Assembly: GCA_963772975.1 (NCBI GenBank)
Contig: CAVYZH010000004.1
Coordinates: 1 to 64,000, forward strand
DNA: 64,000 nucleotides
Origin: AC-32 sp963772975
GTDB taxonomy: Bacteria; Actinomycetota; Thermoleophilia; Gaiellales; Gaiellaceae
Direction: 5' to 3'
Below the pieces are notes generated by a model. It was not told the origin of the DNA. It searched no databases and saw only the letters and a list, made by a program, of their open reading frames with translations. Numbering within the stretch: position 1 is the first letter of the stretch; each line of letters begins with the position of its first letter. Of the stretch, positions 54,282 through 63,807 are shown piece after piece. Position numbers and translations under genes: made by a program.

Positions 54282-55724
54282 ATGCGCCGCCTTCTGCCGT
54301 TCCTCGCCCTCGCCGCGCTCCTCGCGGGCTGCGGCAGCGCGGCGAAGACCAGCAGCCCCGGCGGCTCCATCCCCGCGGGCGCGAGCGTCGTCCGGGCGGG
54401 GGTGGTCGCCTTCGTCGCGGTCGACAGCGACACGGGCTCGAGCCAGTGGAAGCAGCTCGACGAGCTGGCGCAGAAGTTCCCGGGCCGCGACGAGGCTATC
54501 TCGAAACTGAAGCAGCACCTCACCGACCAGGGTGTCGACTACGACACGGACGTGAAGCCGGCGCTCGGTCCCGAGCTCGACGTCGCGGTCGTGAGCGCCG
54601 GCGACGAGTCGTCGATGAAGGCCGTCGCGCTGACGAAGCCCGACGACCCCGCCAAGTTCAAGGCGCTCGTGGCAAAGCTCAACGCGAAGGACACATCCGG
54701 CAGCCGAGTGGTCTACCGCGAGGTGGACGGCTGGTACGCGCTCTCCGACAGCCAGGCCTCGATCAGCCGGGCGCTCGAGGGCAACGCGCCGCTCGCAGAG
54801 GATTCCGACTTCACGGAAGCGATGGACAAGCTTCCGGGCGACGCCCTCGCGAAGGTCTACCTCGACGGACAGCAGCTGAACGCGATCGTGCCGCAGTCGT
54901 CGGCCTCGGGCACCGCTGCGCTCGGGCTCGACAAGCTGAAGTACATCGCCGCCTCGGCGGGCGCGGAGGACGACGGTGTGCGCGTCCACGGCGTCACGAG
55001 CGGCGGCCCCGGTGGTGGCGATTTCGCCTCGGCGCTGATCGGCGGCGTGCCCGGCGACGCCTTCGCCTTGCTCGACTTCGACGGGCAGGGCACAACGGAT
55101 CAGCTCGGCAAGCTGAAATCGAACCCGCAGGCCGCCGCGGCGATCGCCAAGTTCGAGCAGGAGTACGGCGTGACGCTCGAGCAGGTGCTCGCGCTGCTGA
55201 GCGGCGAGGTCGCGTTCTACGCGCGGCCGGGCGCCGTGATTCCGGAGCTGACGCTCGCGCTCGACCCGAAGGATCAGATCGCGGCGCTGGCGACGCTGGA
55301 CAAGCTCGCCGCCAAGATCGCCGCCGAATCCGGCGGCCAGGTCGAGCCCGGCACCCAGGGCGGCCACCCGGTCAAGACGGTCAATCTCGGCCAGTTCGCG
55401 ATCCACTACGGCACCGCCGACGGCAAGGTGCTGATCACGAGCGGTGTCAGTGGGATCGCCGACTTCGGCCAGGGCGACCACCTCCCCGACAGCGACGACT
55501 TCAAGCAGGCGCAGGACGCGGCGGGGATGCCCGACTCGACCGGCGGAGTCTTCTACATCGACCTGAAGGACGCCCTGCCGTTGCTCGAGGGCTTCGCCGG
55601 CCTCGCCGGCCAGAGCCTGCCGAGCTCGACGACCGAGAACCTCAGGCCGCTGCGTTCCTTCCTCGCCTGGACGAACGTAGAGGGCGAGACGCGAACCTTC
55701 GACGCCTTCCTCGAGATCAAGTAG
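54282..55724 (+). CDS. DUF3352-type lipoprotein
   Basis: The protein has about 480 residues. The ATG at 54282 starts MRRLLPFLALAALLAGCGS, whose lipobox LAGC marks a lipoprotein. The body has repeated mixed helices and strands typical of DUF3352: FVAVDSDTGSSQWKQL, DVAVVSAGD and VVYREVDGWYALSDSQASI. A long helical linker of Gly, Asp and Lys follows. The function is unknown; it is presumed to sit on the outer face of the membrane. It starts just after gpsA and ends 15 bases before metK. Confidence 0.8.
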   Translation: MRRLLPFLALAALLAGCGSAAKTSSPGGSIPAGASVVRAGVVAFVAVDSDTGSSQWKQLDELAQKFPGRDEAISKLKQHLTDQGVDYDTDVKPALGPELDVAVVSAGDESSMKAVALTKPDDPAKFKALVAKLNAKDTSGSRVVYREVDGWYALSDSQASISRALEGNAPLAEDSDFTEAMDKLPGDALAKVYLDGQQLNAIVPQSSASGTAALGLDKLKYIAASAGAEDDGVRVHGVTSGGPGGGDFASALIGGVPGDAFALLDFDGQGTTDQLGKLKSNPQAAAAIAKFEQEYGVTLEQVLALLSGEVAFYARPGAVIPELTLALDPKDQIAALATLDKLAAKIAAESGGQVEPGTQGGHPVKTVNLGQFAIHYGTADGKVLITSGVSGIADFGQGDHLPDSDDFKQAQDAAGMPDSTGGVFYIDLKDALPLLEGFAGLAGQSLPSSTTENLRPLRSFLAWTNVEGETRTFDAFLEIK

Positions 55725-55738
55725 CCTGATTCGCCGCT

Positions 55739-56986
55739 ATGGCGGCACGCGAATTCCTCTTCACTTCGGAGTCGGTCACCGAGGGACACCCGGACAAGGT
55801 CGCGGATCAGATCTCGGACGCGGTGCTCGACGCCGTGCTCTCGGACGACCCGACCGGCCGGGTCGCGTGCGAGACGTTGATCACCACAGGCCTCGTCGTC
55901 GTCGCGGGCGAGATCACGACTGAGACCTACGTCGACATCCCCGCGCTGGTGCGCAAGAAGATCGCCGAGATCGGCTACACGCACTCCGAGTGGGGCTTCG
56001 ACGCGCACACCTGCGGCGTTGTGGTCGCGCTCGACGAGCAGTCGCCCGACATCGCGCAGGGCGTCGACGCCTCGTACGAGACCCAGCACGACCCGTCCGA
56101 CGACGACCCGCTCGACCTGGTCGGCGCAGGCGACCAGGGGATGATGTTCGGCTACGCCTCGAACGAGACGCCCGAGCTGATGCCGCTGCCGATCATGCTG
56201 GCGCACAAGATCGCCAAGCGGCTGGCCGAGGTGCGCAAGGTCGGCGAGCTGCCGTACCTGCGGCCCGACGGCAAGGCGCAGGTGACGGTTCGCTACGAGG
56301 TCGACGACGCCGGACGGCAGCGGCCGGTCGAGATCGAGCGGATCCTGATCTCGACGCAGCACGCCGACGGCTGCGACGCGCAGACGTTGATCAAGCCCGA
56401 TCTGGTCGAGCGCGTCCTGCACCCGATCCTGCCGCGCGAGCTCTACGAGGAGAAGCGCCTCGGCGACCGCGACTTCGTCTACGTCAACCCGACCGGCAAG
56501 TTCGTAATCGGCGGGCCGATGGGCGACACCGGCCTGACCGGGCGCAAGATCATCGTCGACACCTACGGCGGCGCCGCCCGTCACGGCGGCGGCGCCTTCT
56601 CGGGCAAGGACCCGACCAAGGTCGACCGCTCGGCCGCCTACGCCGCGCGCTACGTGGCCAAGAATCTCGTCGCCGCCGAGCTCGCCGACCGCTGCGAGGT
56701 GAACGTCGCCTACGCGATCGGCGTCGCCGCTCCGGTCTCCGTCGGGGTGCAGACGTTCGGCACCGAGCGGGTCCCGTCCGCGCGGATCGAGGAGCTGATC
56801 CGGGAGCACTTCGACCTGCGCCCGGCCGCGATCCTGCGCGATCTCGACCTGCGCCGCCCGATCTACGCGAAGACCGCCGCGTACGGCCACTTCGGCCGCG
56901 ACGACCACGACTTCACCTGGGAGCGGACGGACAAGGCTGACGCGCTCCGGGCAGCGGCGGGCGTGACCGCCTCCGCAACCGCCTAA
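55739..56986 (+). CDS. metK: S-adenosylmethionine synthetase
   Basis: The protein has 415 residues, slightly longer than usual. Motifs are TSESVTEGHPDKVADQISD, GAGDQGMMFGYA and GGGAFSGKDPTKVDRSAAY, which are the ATP and methionine-binding loops. The C-terminus has YGHFGRDDHDFTWE. It forms SAM from methionine and ATP. Only 14 bases separate it from the lipoprotein gene, and no SAM riboswitch fits that space. The 3' end overlaps the convergent regulator gene by 4 bases. Confidence 0.96.
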   Translation: MAAREFLFTSESVTEGHPDKVADQISDAVLDAVLSDDPTGRVACETLITTGLVVVAGEITTETYVDIPALVRKKIAEIGYTHSEWGFDAHTCGVVVALDEQSPDIAQGVDASYETQHDPSDDDPLDLVGAGDQGMMFGYASNETPELMPLPIMLAHKIAKRLAEVRKVGELPYLRPDGKAQVTVRYEVDDAGRQRPVEIERILISTQHADGCDAQTLIKPDLVERVLHPILPRELYEEKRLGDRDFVYVNPTGKFVIGGPMGDTGLTGRKIIVDTYGGAARHGGGAFSGKDPTKVDRSAAYAARYVAKNLVAAELADRCEVNVAYAIGVAAPVSVGVQTFGTERVPSARIEELIREHFDLRPAAILRDLDLRRPIYAKTAAYGHFGRDDHDFTWERTDKADALRAAAGVTASATA

Positions 56987-57666
56987 GCGGGCCGCACGAA
57001 CAGGCCGGCGGCGGCCTTTTCGGCGATCGTTTGCTCGTCGCCGTTCAGCCGAACCGTGAGCTGCTCGGCCGCCGGCTGCGTCTCACGCACCTCGACCGAC
57101 GCGCCCGGCACGAAGCCCTGGTCGTAGAACCAATGGAGCAAGTCGCCGTCGTGCTCGGCGAGGCGCACGATCTCCGCGCGCGTGCCCGGCTCGAGGTCGG
57201 CGAGCGGCGCGAGTTCCTTGTTCTCGGCCTGCTCGAAGTCGGTGTCGACCGGCCAGCCGTGCGGGCAGCGGTCGGGATGGCCGAGTTTCTCGCTGACGCG
57301 GTTGATCATCTCGTCGCTGAAGCTCTCGCCGATCTCGTCGGCATGGACGTGCGCCTCGGCGGGCGTGTAGCCCATGAAATCGGTCAGCAGGCGCTCGACG
57401 ATCCGGTGCTTGCGGACGACCTGTTCGGCCCGCTCGCGGCCGGCCGGAGTGAGGATCGCCTCCTTGCGCTCGCCTCGCTCGACAAGCCCTTCGGCCTCGA
57501 GCCGCTTCAGCATCTCGCCGGCCGAGGCACGCGAGACGCCGAGCATCTCGGCCACCCGGGAGGCGAGCGTCGGCGAGCCCTGCGTCTGCGGCCGGTACTC
57601 GCCGATCGGGAAGGCGAGGAAGTAGATCGTCTCCAGATACTCATCGACCGAATGTCCCTGAGCCAC
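56983..57666 (-). CDS. DtxR/MntR-family metal-dependent regulator
   Basis: I prefer the GTG at 57666 because the longer frame starts inside the palindrome at 57692-57709. The protein has 227 residues: an N-terminal winged helix (SVDEYLETIYFLA; GVSRASAGEMLKRLEAEGLVERG), a dimerisation and metal region with HRIVERLLTDFMGY and EADEIGES-type residues (VHADEIGESFSDEM), and an SH3-like FeoA domain at the end (FVPGASVEV). Family members bind Fe2+ or Mn2+ and repress uptake genes. The Asp and Glu/His ligands HVHADEIGE are present. It is divergent from a ZIP transporter. Confidence 0.87.
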   Translation of the reverse strand: MAQGHSVDEYLETIYFLAFPIGEYRPQTQGSPTLASRVAEMLGVSRASAGEMLKRLEAEGLVERGERKEAILTPAGRERAEQVVRKHRIVERLLTDFMGYTPAEAHVHADEIGESFSDEMINRVSEKLGHPDRCPHGWPVDTDFEQAENKELAPLADLEPGTRAEIVRLAEHDGDLLHWFYDQGFVPGASVEVRETQPAAEQLTVRLNGDEQTIAEKAAAGLFVRPA

Positions 57667-57691
57667 GGTGGAAACTCTACTCGCGGGCTCC

Positions 57692-57709
57692 TGTAAGGGC
57701 ACCCTTACA
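57692..57709. promoter_or_regulatory. 18-bp palindrome, probable DtxR/MntR-type operator
   Basis: TGTAAGGG and CCCTTACA form 8-bp arms around a CA centre. It lies between the divergent regulator and ZIP transporter starts, 26 bases from the first and 22 from the second, where repression of both would be expected. Adjacent AAAACTGCTAC may belong to a promoter. Confidence 0.7.
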
Positions 57710-57731
57710 AAAACTGCTACGGTCGCCTCGA

Positions 57732-58562
57732 ATGTCCACCGGCCACATCTTGCTGCTCGGCGCCATCGCGGGGCTGACGATCTTCATCGGCCTTCCGATG
57801 GGCCGGCTCCACGATGTCGGCCAGAGCTTCAAGGCGTTTCTGAGCGCGACCGCCACCGGGATCTTGCTGTTCCTGCTCTGGGACGTCTTGAGCCAGGCGA
57901 TCGCGCCGGTCGAGTCGGCGCTGAACGCGCGCGACTGGGGGCAGTTCAGCGGCTACTCGGCTCTCGCCTTCGGCGGCTTCGCGGTCGGCCTGCTCAGCCT
58001 CGTCTACTACGACTCGTGGATGAAGGCGCGCCGCCGCAAGAACTTTCTCGGCCCGGGCGCCGCCTCGGCGACCGAGCTCGAGCGCTCGCACTTCACGGGA
58101 CTCACGCCGGCGCGCTGGCTCGCGCTCTTCATCGCCACCGGGATCGGCCTGCACAACTTCTCCGAAGGCCTGGCGATCGGGCAGGCGGCGTCGCTCGACA
58201 ACCTCAGCCTGGCCTACGTGCTCGTGATCGGCTTCGGCCTGCACAACGCGACCGAGGGCTTCGGGATCGTCGCGCCGCTCTCCGGCGACGCCGAGCCGCC
58301 GAGCTGGCGCTTCCTTGCCCTGCTTGGCGTGATCGGCGGCTTCCCGACCTTCTTCGGCACGTTGGTCGGTCAGGCCTGGACGTCGACGGCCATTTCGATC
58401 CTCTTCCTGTCCCTCGCCGCGGGCTCGATCCTCTACGTGGTGATGGAGCTGTTGAACGTCTGCCGGCTCTTCTCGAGCAAGACGATCACCGCGTGGGGCC
58501 TGCTGCTCGGGCTGACGCTCGGGTTCGCGACGGACTTCGTGCTCGTCGCGGCCGGCGTCTAG
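57732..58562 (+). CDS. ZIP-family metal transporter
   Basis: The protein has 276 residues and seven to eight membrane helices. The binuclear metal-binding sites of ZIP proteins are in LHNFSEGLAIG and LHNATEGFGIV, on helices 4 and 5. A short cytoplasmic loop lies between helices 3 and 4 (MKARRRKNF). ZIP proteins move Zn, Fe or Mn into the cytosol. The divergent DtxR/MntR gene and the shared palindrome suggest iron or manganese. The start is ATG at 57732. Confidence 0.9.
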   Translation: MSTGHILLLGAIAGLTIFIGLPMGRLHDVGQSFKAFLSATATGILLFLLWDVLSQAIAPVESALNARDWGQFSGYSALAFGGFAVGLLSLVYYDSWMKARRRKNFLGPGAASATELERSHFTGLTPARWLALFIATGIGLHNFSEGLAIGQAASLDNLSLAYVLVIGFGLHNATEGFGIVAPLSGDAEPPSWRFLALLGVIGGFPTFFGTLVGQAWTSTAISILFLSLAAGSILYVVMELLNVCRLFSSKTITAWGLLLGLTLGFATDFVLVAAGV

Positions 58563-58572
58563 GTTCCACCGT

Positions 58573-60495
58573 GTGCGCTTCGGCACGGTAGTCCCGCTGG
58601 TTACCACGCGCGCCCTCGGCGGGCGCGAGTTCACGTACGAGCTCCCCGACGGCGCCGGCAAGGGCGCGGTCGTCTCCGTGCCCTTCGGGCGGGGCCGCAC
58701 CCGCGGCGTGGTCGTGGACGTGGTGGATGCGCCGCCCGAGGGGGTGAAGGCGCGGCCGGTGGAGAAGGTCGTGCACGAGCTGCCTGCGGCACTGGTGGAT
58801 CTCGCGCTCTGGCTCGCGGAGTACTACGGCTCGACCCCGGCACGCGCGCTCGAGTTGGTCGCGCCGGTGCGGCCGGCCAGGCGCAAGGAGCAGGCGCCGC
58901 CGGGTGAGCGGCAGTCGCTCGAGGGTGAGCCGGTGCCCGAGCGGCTCAGCGACGACCAGGTCACAGCCGTGGAGGCGGTCGTCGGAGCGCTGGACGCCGG
59001 CGGCGGCCACTATCTGCTCTACGGACCGACCGGCAGCGGCAAGACCGAGGTCTACCTGCAGGCCGCGGCGGCGGCGCTCGAGCGCGGGCTGGGGACGATC
59101 GTGCTCGTCCCGGAGATCGCGCTCGCGCCGCAGACAGTCGGCCGCTTCCGCGCCCGCTTCGGCGACTCGGTCGCGATCCTTCACTCGGGGCTGACCGATG
59201 CCGAGCGCCGCGACGAGCGCGAGCGGATCGCAAGCGGCAAGGCGCGTGTCGTGGTCGGCGCGCGCTCTGCGATCTTCGCGCCGATGCACCGCGTCGGCCT
59301 GATCTGCGTCGACGAGGAGCACGATCCGTCCTACAAGCAGGAGTCCGACCCGCGCTACGACGCGCGCACGGTCGCGGCCAAGCGGGCGGCGCTCGAGGGA
59401 GCGGTTGCGCTCTACGGCAGCGCGACGCCGCGGCCGGAGAGCTGGGAGCGGCTCGAGCGGCTCGAGCTCCGCGAACGGCTCGGGGCGAAGCTGCCGCCGG
59501 TGCGTCTGGTCGACCTGCGCCGCGAGGCCGGCTACCCGCTCTCCGCGCCGCTGCTTGGCGAGCTCGGCCGGATCGCGGAGAGCGGCGGCAAGGCGATCCT
59601 CTTGCTCAACCGCCGCGGGATCGCGCCGGCGCTCCACTGTCGCGCCTGCGGGACTACCTTCCGCTGCCCGGACTGCGACGTCGCGCTCGTGCTGCACCGC
59701 GACGAGGGGCTGCACTGCCACCACTGCGGCCACGTGGAGCCCGAGCCGGAGTCGTGCCCGGTCTGCCGCTCGACCGAGATCGCCCGGATCGGCGCGGGCA
59801 CGCAGCGGCTGGAGCGTGAGCTCGCCGCCAAGGTTCCGGAGCTCGAGCTGATCCGGCTCGACGCGGACACGGCCGCAAACCCCGAGGAGCTGGCCGACGC
59901 GCTGCGGCGCTTCCGCGAGACCGACCGTGTGGTGCTGCTCGGAACACAGATGGTCGCCAAGGGCCATCACTTCACCGGGGTCGAGCTGGCCGCCGTCGTC
60001 GACGCCGACACCGGTCTGGGCCTGCCCGACTTCCGCGCCGAGGAGCGGACGTTCCAGCTCGTCACCCAGCTCGCCGGCCGCAGTGGGCGCGACGCACCGG
60101 GCCGCGTCCTCGTCCAGACCTTCCAGCCGGACGCGCGGCCGCTCGCGCTCGCCGCCAACCACGACGTTCCGCGCTTTCTGGCCGACGAGCTGGCGCGGCG
60201 GCGGGAGCTCGGCTACCCGCCCTACCGCCACCTCGTGCGCGTGGTCGCGACCGGGCCGGACGAGCGCGGGCCGGCGGCGCTGCTGGAGGAGCTGAAGGCG
60301 GGTCTCGGCGCCGAGGCGCTCGGGCCGGCGCCGCTCCTGCGCCTGCGCGGCAAGCACCGGGCGCAGCTTGTGTCGAAGACGGACGAGCCCCGGCGCGTCG
60401 CCGCCCGAGTTGCGCAGCTGCTCGCTGCGGCCGCGCCGGCGATGAGCAAGGCCGGCGTCACCGCGGTGGTCGACGTCGACCCGCAGAGCCTGTGA
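58573..60495 (+). CDS. priA: Primosomal protein PriA (replication restart helicase)
   Basis: The protein has 640 residues from a GTG. The helicase core is intact: Walker A GPTGSGKTEVYLQ, the DEAH-like box CVDEEHDPSYKQ and motif VI QLAGRSGRD. The zinc-binding region has CRACGTTFRCPDC, CHHCGH and CPVCRST. The N-terminal 3' DNA-binding domain starts VVPLVTTRALGGREFTYEL. In many actinobacteria PriA lacks helicase motifs; here they look complete. It overlaps def by 4 bases. Confidence 0.94.
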   Translation: MRFGTVVPLVTTRALGGREFTYELPDGAGKGAVVSVPFGRGRTRGVVVDVVDAPPEGVKARPVEKVVHELPAALVDLALWLAEYYGSTPARALELVAPVRPARRKEQAPPGERQSLEGEPVPERLSDDQVTAVEAVVGALDAGGGHYLLYGPTGSGKTEVYLQAAAAALERGLGTIVLVPEIALAPQTVGRFRARFGDSVAILHSGLTDAERRDERERIASGKARVVVGARSAIFAPMHRVGLICVDEEHDPSYKQESDPRYDARTVAAKRAALEGAVALYGSATPRPESWERLERLELRERLGAKLPPVRLVDLRREAGYPLSAPLLGELGRIAESGGKAILLLNRRGIAPALHCRACGTTFRCPDCDVALVLHRDEGLHCHHCGHVEPEPESCPVCRSTEIARIGAGTQRLERELAAKVPELELIRLDADTAANPEELADALRRFRETDRVVLLGTQMVAKGHHFTGVELAAVVDADTGLGLPDFRAEERTFQLVTQLAGRSGRDAPGRVLVQTFQPDARPLALAANHDVPRFLADELARRRELGYPPYRHLVRVVATGPDERGPAALLEELKAGLGAEALGPAPLLRLRGKHRAQLVSKTDEPRRVAARVAQLLAAAAPAMSKAGVTAVVDVDPQSL

Positions 60496-61088
60496 CCGGC
60501 CCTACAATTCGCGACGTGGCGGACGAACAATCCGGCGAGGTCCGGAACGAGAAGCTTGACCCCGAAGCCGAGGCGCGGCGGCAGCTCGCGCTCGCCCAGG
60601 TCCGCCAGTACCCGGACCCGGTTCTGCGGATGCGGGCGCGCGAGGTCGAGGACGTCGACGCCGATGTCGGCAAGCTCGCAGAGCGGCTGTCTCATCTGCT
60701 CAAAGACGCCAACGGGCTCGGCCTCGCGGCCACGCAGATCGGCGTCCTCCGCCGCGTCTTCGCCTTCTTGCCGGACCTCGAGCAGGAGCCGGTGATCGTC
60801 GTCAACCCGAGCTTCACGGCCACCTCCGAGGAGCGCGAGAGCGACACCGAGGGCTGCCTCTCGCTGCAGGGCGTCGTGATCCCGGTCGAGCGGCACGTCT
60901 CGCTCACGCTCGAGGGCAATGACGTTCAAGGAAACGACCTGCGGCTCGAGCTCGAGGGCCTGCCGGCGCGGATCGCGCAGCACGAGCTCGACCACCTGGA
61001 CGGCGTGTTGATCCTCGACCGGACGACGCCCGAGGCCCGGCGCGAGGCGCTCGGCCTGTTGCGCCCGCAGCCGATCCTCGTCAGGTAG
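60492..61088 (+). CDS. def: Peptide deformylase
   Basis: The protein has 198 residues from the GTG at 60492, or 190 from a GTG at 60516. The three motifs are GLGLAATQIG, EGCLS and QHELDHLDGV, giving the Cys, His, His metal site and the catalytic Glu. It removes the formyl group from nascent proteins. Its downstream neighbour fmt adds that group, a common pairing. The extra N-terminal 35 residues are charged. Confidence 0.95.
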   Translation: MTGPTIRDVADEQSGEVRNEKLDPEAEARRQLALAQVRQYPDPVLRMRAREVEDVDADVGKLAERLSHLLKDANGLGLAATQIGVLRRVFAFLPDLEQEPVIVVNPSFTATSEERESDTEGCLSLQGVVIPVERHVSLTLEGNDVQGNDLRLELEGLPARIAQHELDHLDGVLILDRTTPEARREALGLLRPQPILVR

Positions 61089-61877
61089 ATGCGGCTGGCG
61101 GTCGCCGCGACCGCTCCGCTCGGCGCCGACGTGCTCGAGCGCCTGGCCGCCAGGCACGAGATCGCGTACCTGCTCACCCGGCCCGACCGGCCGCAGGGAC
61201 GCGGGCGCAAGGTGGCGCCGCCACCGGCGAAGGAAACGGCGGAGCGGCTCGGGATCGAGGTCAGCCAGCCTGAGCGGCTCGACGACTTCGAGCCGGGAGC
61301 AGGCACCGTGGTGGTGGCCGCGTACGGCGTGTTGATCCCGGAGACGGTGCTCGACCGGGCGCTCTGGCTCAACGTCCATCCGTCGCTGCTCCCGCGCTGG
61401 CGGGGTGCGGCGCCGATCGAGCGCGCGCTGATGGCCGGCGACGAGGAGACCGGGGTGACGATCATCGAGCTCGTGCCCGAGCTCGACGCAGGACCGATCG
61501 CCGCGCAGCAGGCATTCCCGCTCATGCCCGACGACGACTTCGGCACCGTCTCGGCGCGAGCCGGCGAGCTGGCGGCTGAGCTGCTGGAGGAGGCGCTGCC
61601 CGAGCCGACGCTGCGACCCCAGCCCGCTGAGGGCGTCACCTACGCAGAGAAGATCCGCCCCGAGGACCGCGAGCTCGACTGGAGCCGCCCGCCGCAGGAG
61701 CTACTCAACCGGATTCGCGCGCTCTCGCCGCACATCGGCGCGCGCGGCGAGCTGCACGGACGGCCGGTCACGGTCTGGCGGGCGCGGATCGAGGGCGGCG
61801 AGCTCGTCCCGGTCGAGGTGCAGCCCGACGGGGGGAAGCGGATGGACTACGAGGCGTTCCTGCGCGGGCTCAGATGA
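61089..61877 (+). CDS. fmt: Methionyl-tRNA formyltransferase
   Basis: The protein has 262 residues. The formyltransferase signature is HPSLLPRWRGAAPIERALMAGDEETGVTI, in parts HPSLLPRWRG and ALMAGDEETG. The folate-binding AYGVLIPE lies before it. The C-terminal OB-type domain is shortened to about 60 residues, so the protein is some 50 residues shorter than the E. coli enzyme. The active-site residues Asn, His and Asp are present. It is directly downstream of def and 4 bases overlapped with rsmB. Confidence 0.9.
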   Translation: MRLAVAATAPLGADVLERLAARHEIAYLLTRPDRPQGRGRKVAPPPAKETAERLGIEVSQPERLDDFEPGAGTVVVAAYGVLIPETVLDRALWLNVHPSLLPRWRGAAPIERALMAGDEETGVTIIELVPELDAGPIAAQQAFPLMPDDDFGTVSARAGELAAELLEEALPEPTLRPQPAEGVTYAEKIRPEDRELDWSRPPQELLNRIRALSPHIGARGELHGRPVTVWRARIEGGELVPVEVQPDGGKRMDYEAFLRGLR

Positions 61878-63127
61878 GCGTCTCGCCGGCGCGGCGCGCG
61901 GCCTTCGAGACGATTCGGCGGGTCTTCGAGGACGACGCCTACGCCGACCGTGCCTTTCGCGGCTTGGTCGAAGGCGTTGACCCACGCGAGCGGGCGCTCG
62001 CGCAGCGGCTGGCCTACGGGACGATCCAGCGCGTCCGAACGCTCGACCACGGGATCGAGCAGCTCGGCGGCCGCCCGGTCGCCAGGCTCGACCCGCCCGT
62101 GCAGGCGGCGCTGCGGCTCGGCGCGTACCAGCTCGCCTACTCGGAGGTCGCCGTCCACGCGGCAGTGAACGAGTCGGTGGAGCTGGTCAGGGCCGCCGGG
62201 ATCGAGCGCGCGGTCAAGTTCACGAACGCCGTGCTGCGGCGGCTGACGCTCGGCCTGCGCGAGCTCGTCGAGGCCTTGCCGGAGGAGACGCCGGAGCAGG
62301 CGGCCCTGCGTCACTCGTATCCAGACTGGGTTGCCGAGGTCTGGTGGCGCGACCTTGGCGCCGAGCAGGCGCGTGAGCTGATGTGGGTGCAGAACGAGCC
62401 GCCCGACCGAGCCGTGCGACTGAACGCCCGCCGGCGAGGGCCGGTCGGCGGCGGCGAGCCCGACCCCGAGATCCCGGGCGCGCTACGGGTCGAGCGGATG
62501 GAGGACTGCAACCTCGCGGCCGGTTTCGCCTGGCCGCAGAGCCGCGGCTCGCAGCTGGCCGGGCTGGCCGTCGGGGCGCAGCCCGGCGAGCGCGTGCTCG
62601 ACCTCTGCGCTGCGCCGGGCGGGAAGGCGACCCTGCTAGCCGAGAGCGCCGAGGAGGTTGTCGCAGTCGAGAAGCACCCGGGCCGCGCCCGTGAGCTGGA
62701 GGCGAACTGCAAGCTTCGGGGCGCGCGGAACGTGCGCGTCGTCAATGCGGACGCGCTCTCGCTCCCGGACGACCTCGTCGGGTTCGACCGCGTGCTCGTA
62801 GATGCGCCTTGCTCAGGCCTGGGCGTGCTCGCAGCGCGGCCGGACCTGCGCTGGCGGGGCAAGCCACTGCCCGAGCTCCAACGGGACCTGCTGCGCGTGG
62901 CCGCCGAACGCGTGCGGCCGGGCGGCGCAGTCGTGTACTCGGTCTGCACGATCAACGCGGACGAGAACGAGGCGATCGTCGACGGGAGCGGCCTGGAGCC
63001 CGATGCGCTCGGCGAGGAGTGGCCACAGTTCGCGCACCGCGCACGGCCCGAGTTCCTGCTCACGCTGCCCCACCGCGACCACACCTCCGGGTTCTTCATC
63101 GCCCGGCTGCGATCATCCGCCGGATGA
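61874..63127 (+). CDS. rsmB: 16S rRNA (cytosine-C5) methyltransferase RsmB type
   Basis: The protein has 417 residues. The N-terminal 140 residues are a NusB-like RNA-binding domain (ERALAQRLAYGTIQRVRTLDHGI). The methyltransferase has motif I LDLCAAPGGKATLLAE, motif IV VDAPCSGLGVLAARPDLRW and the second cysteine in YSVCTIN. Two cysteines are expected for m5C enzymes. It methylates C967 of 16S rRNA by homology. It overlaps rpe by 4 bases. Confidence 0.92.
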   Translation: MSVSPARRAAFETIRRVFEDDAYADRAFRGLVEGVDPRERALAQRLAYGTIQRVRTLDHGIEQLGGRPVARLDPPVQAALRLGAYQLAYSEVAVHAAVNESVELVRAAGIERAVKFTNAVLRRLTLGLRELVEALPEETPEQAALRHSYPDWVAEVWWRDLGAEQARELMWVQNEPPDRAVRLNARRRGPVGGGEPDPEIPGALRVERMEDCNLAAGFAWPQSRGSQLAGLAVGAQPGERVLDLCAAPGGKATLLAESAEEVVAVEKHPGRARELEANCKLRGARNVRVVNADALSLPDDLVGFDRVLVDAPCSGLGVLAARPDLRWRGKPLPELQRDLLRVAAERVRPGGAVVYSVCTINADENEAIVDGSGLEPDALGEEWPQFAHRARPEFLLTLPHRDHTSGFFIARLRSSAG

Positions 63128-63807
63128 GCTGGGACGACTGGATCCGCACCGTCGAGGTCGAGCCGTCGCTCTACGCGGCCGACTTCTCGCGGCTCGGCGA
63201 GCAGGTCGAGGTGCTGCTGCGCGCCGAGTGCCGCGTCTTCCACTTCGACGTCGGCGACGGTCACTTCATCCCGCCGGTGACGATGGGCCCGATCGTGCTC
63301 AAGTGGATCGCGCCGCTTGTCCACCGCGAGGGCGGCGTACTCGATGTCCACCTGATGGTTGAGGGGCCGGAGCGGCATATCCCGCAGTTCGCCGAGGCCG
63401 GCGCCGACAGCGTCACCGTCCACTTCGAGGCGTGTCCGAACCTGCCGGATGTCGTCGCCTTGGCGCGGGAGCACGGACTGCAGGTCGGGATTGCGTTCAA
63501 TCCGGAGACGGACGTGGACGAGGCGGCGCACGCGGCACGCGAGACGGCGGTCGACATTGCCCTCTGCATGAGCGTCCATCCGGGCTACTCGGGGCAGGCG
63601 TTCATCCCCGAGTCGGTCGAGCGCGTCGCGAAGCTGCGCTCGCTGCTGCCTCGGTCGGTACACGTGCAGGTCGACGGCGGGGTCGGGCCGGAGAACATCC
63701 GCGCGCTGGGCGATGCGGGGGCGACGCTGTTCATCGCCGGGGCGGCGATCTTCGGCCGCGAGGACCTGCCGCGCGCGTATCGTCGATTGGTCCAGGCACT
63801 GGCGTGA
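63124..63807 (+). CDS. rpe: Ribulose-phosphate 3-epimerase
   Basis: The protein has 227 residues in a TIM barrel. Motifs are HFDVGDGHFIPPVTMGP, DVHLMVEGPE, MSVHPGYSGQAFIPESVERV and the phosphate site VDGGVGPENI. The catalytic Asp residues are in FDVGDGHF and VQVDGG. It interconverts ribulose-5-phosphate and xylulose-5-phosphate. It overlaps the next gene by 4 bases, which puts it with riboflavin synthesis, a pathway that uses ribulose-5-phosphate. Confidence 0.94.
   Translation: MSWDDWIRTVEVEPSLYAADFSRLGEQVEVLLRAECRVFHFDVGDGHFIPPVTMGPIVLKWIAPLVHREGGVLDVHLMVEGPERHIPQFAEAGADSVTVHFEACPNLPDVVALAREHGLQVGIAFNPETDVDEAAHAARETAVDIALCMSVHPGYSGQAFIPESVERVAKLRSLLPRSVHVQVDGGVGPENIRALGDAGATLFIAGAAIFGREDLPRAYRRLVQALA

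Noticed and set aside
55724..55739. SAM riboswitch before metK
   Set aside because: The gap is only 14 bases, too short for any known SAM-binding element.
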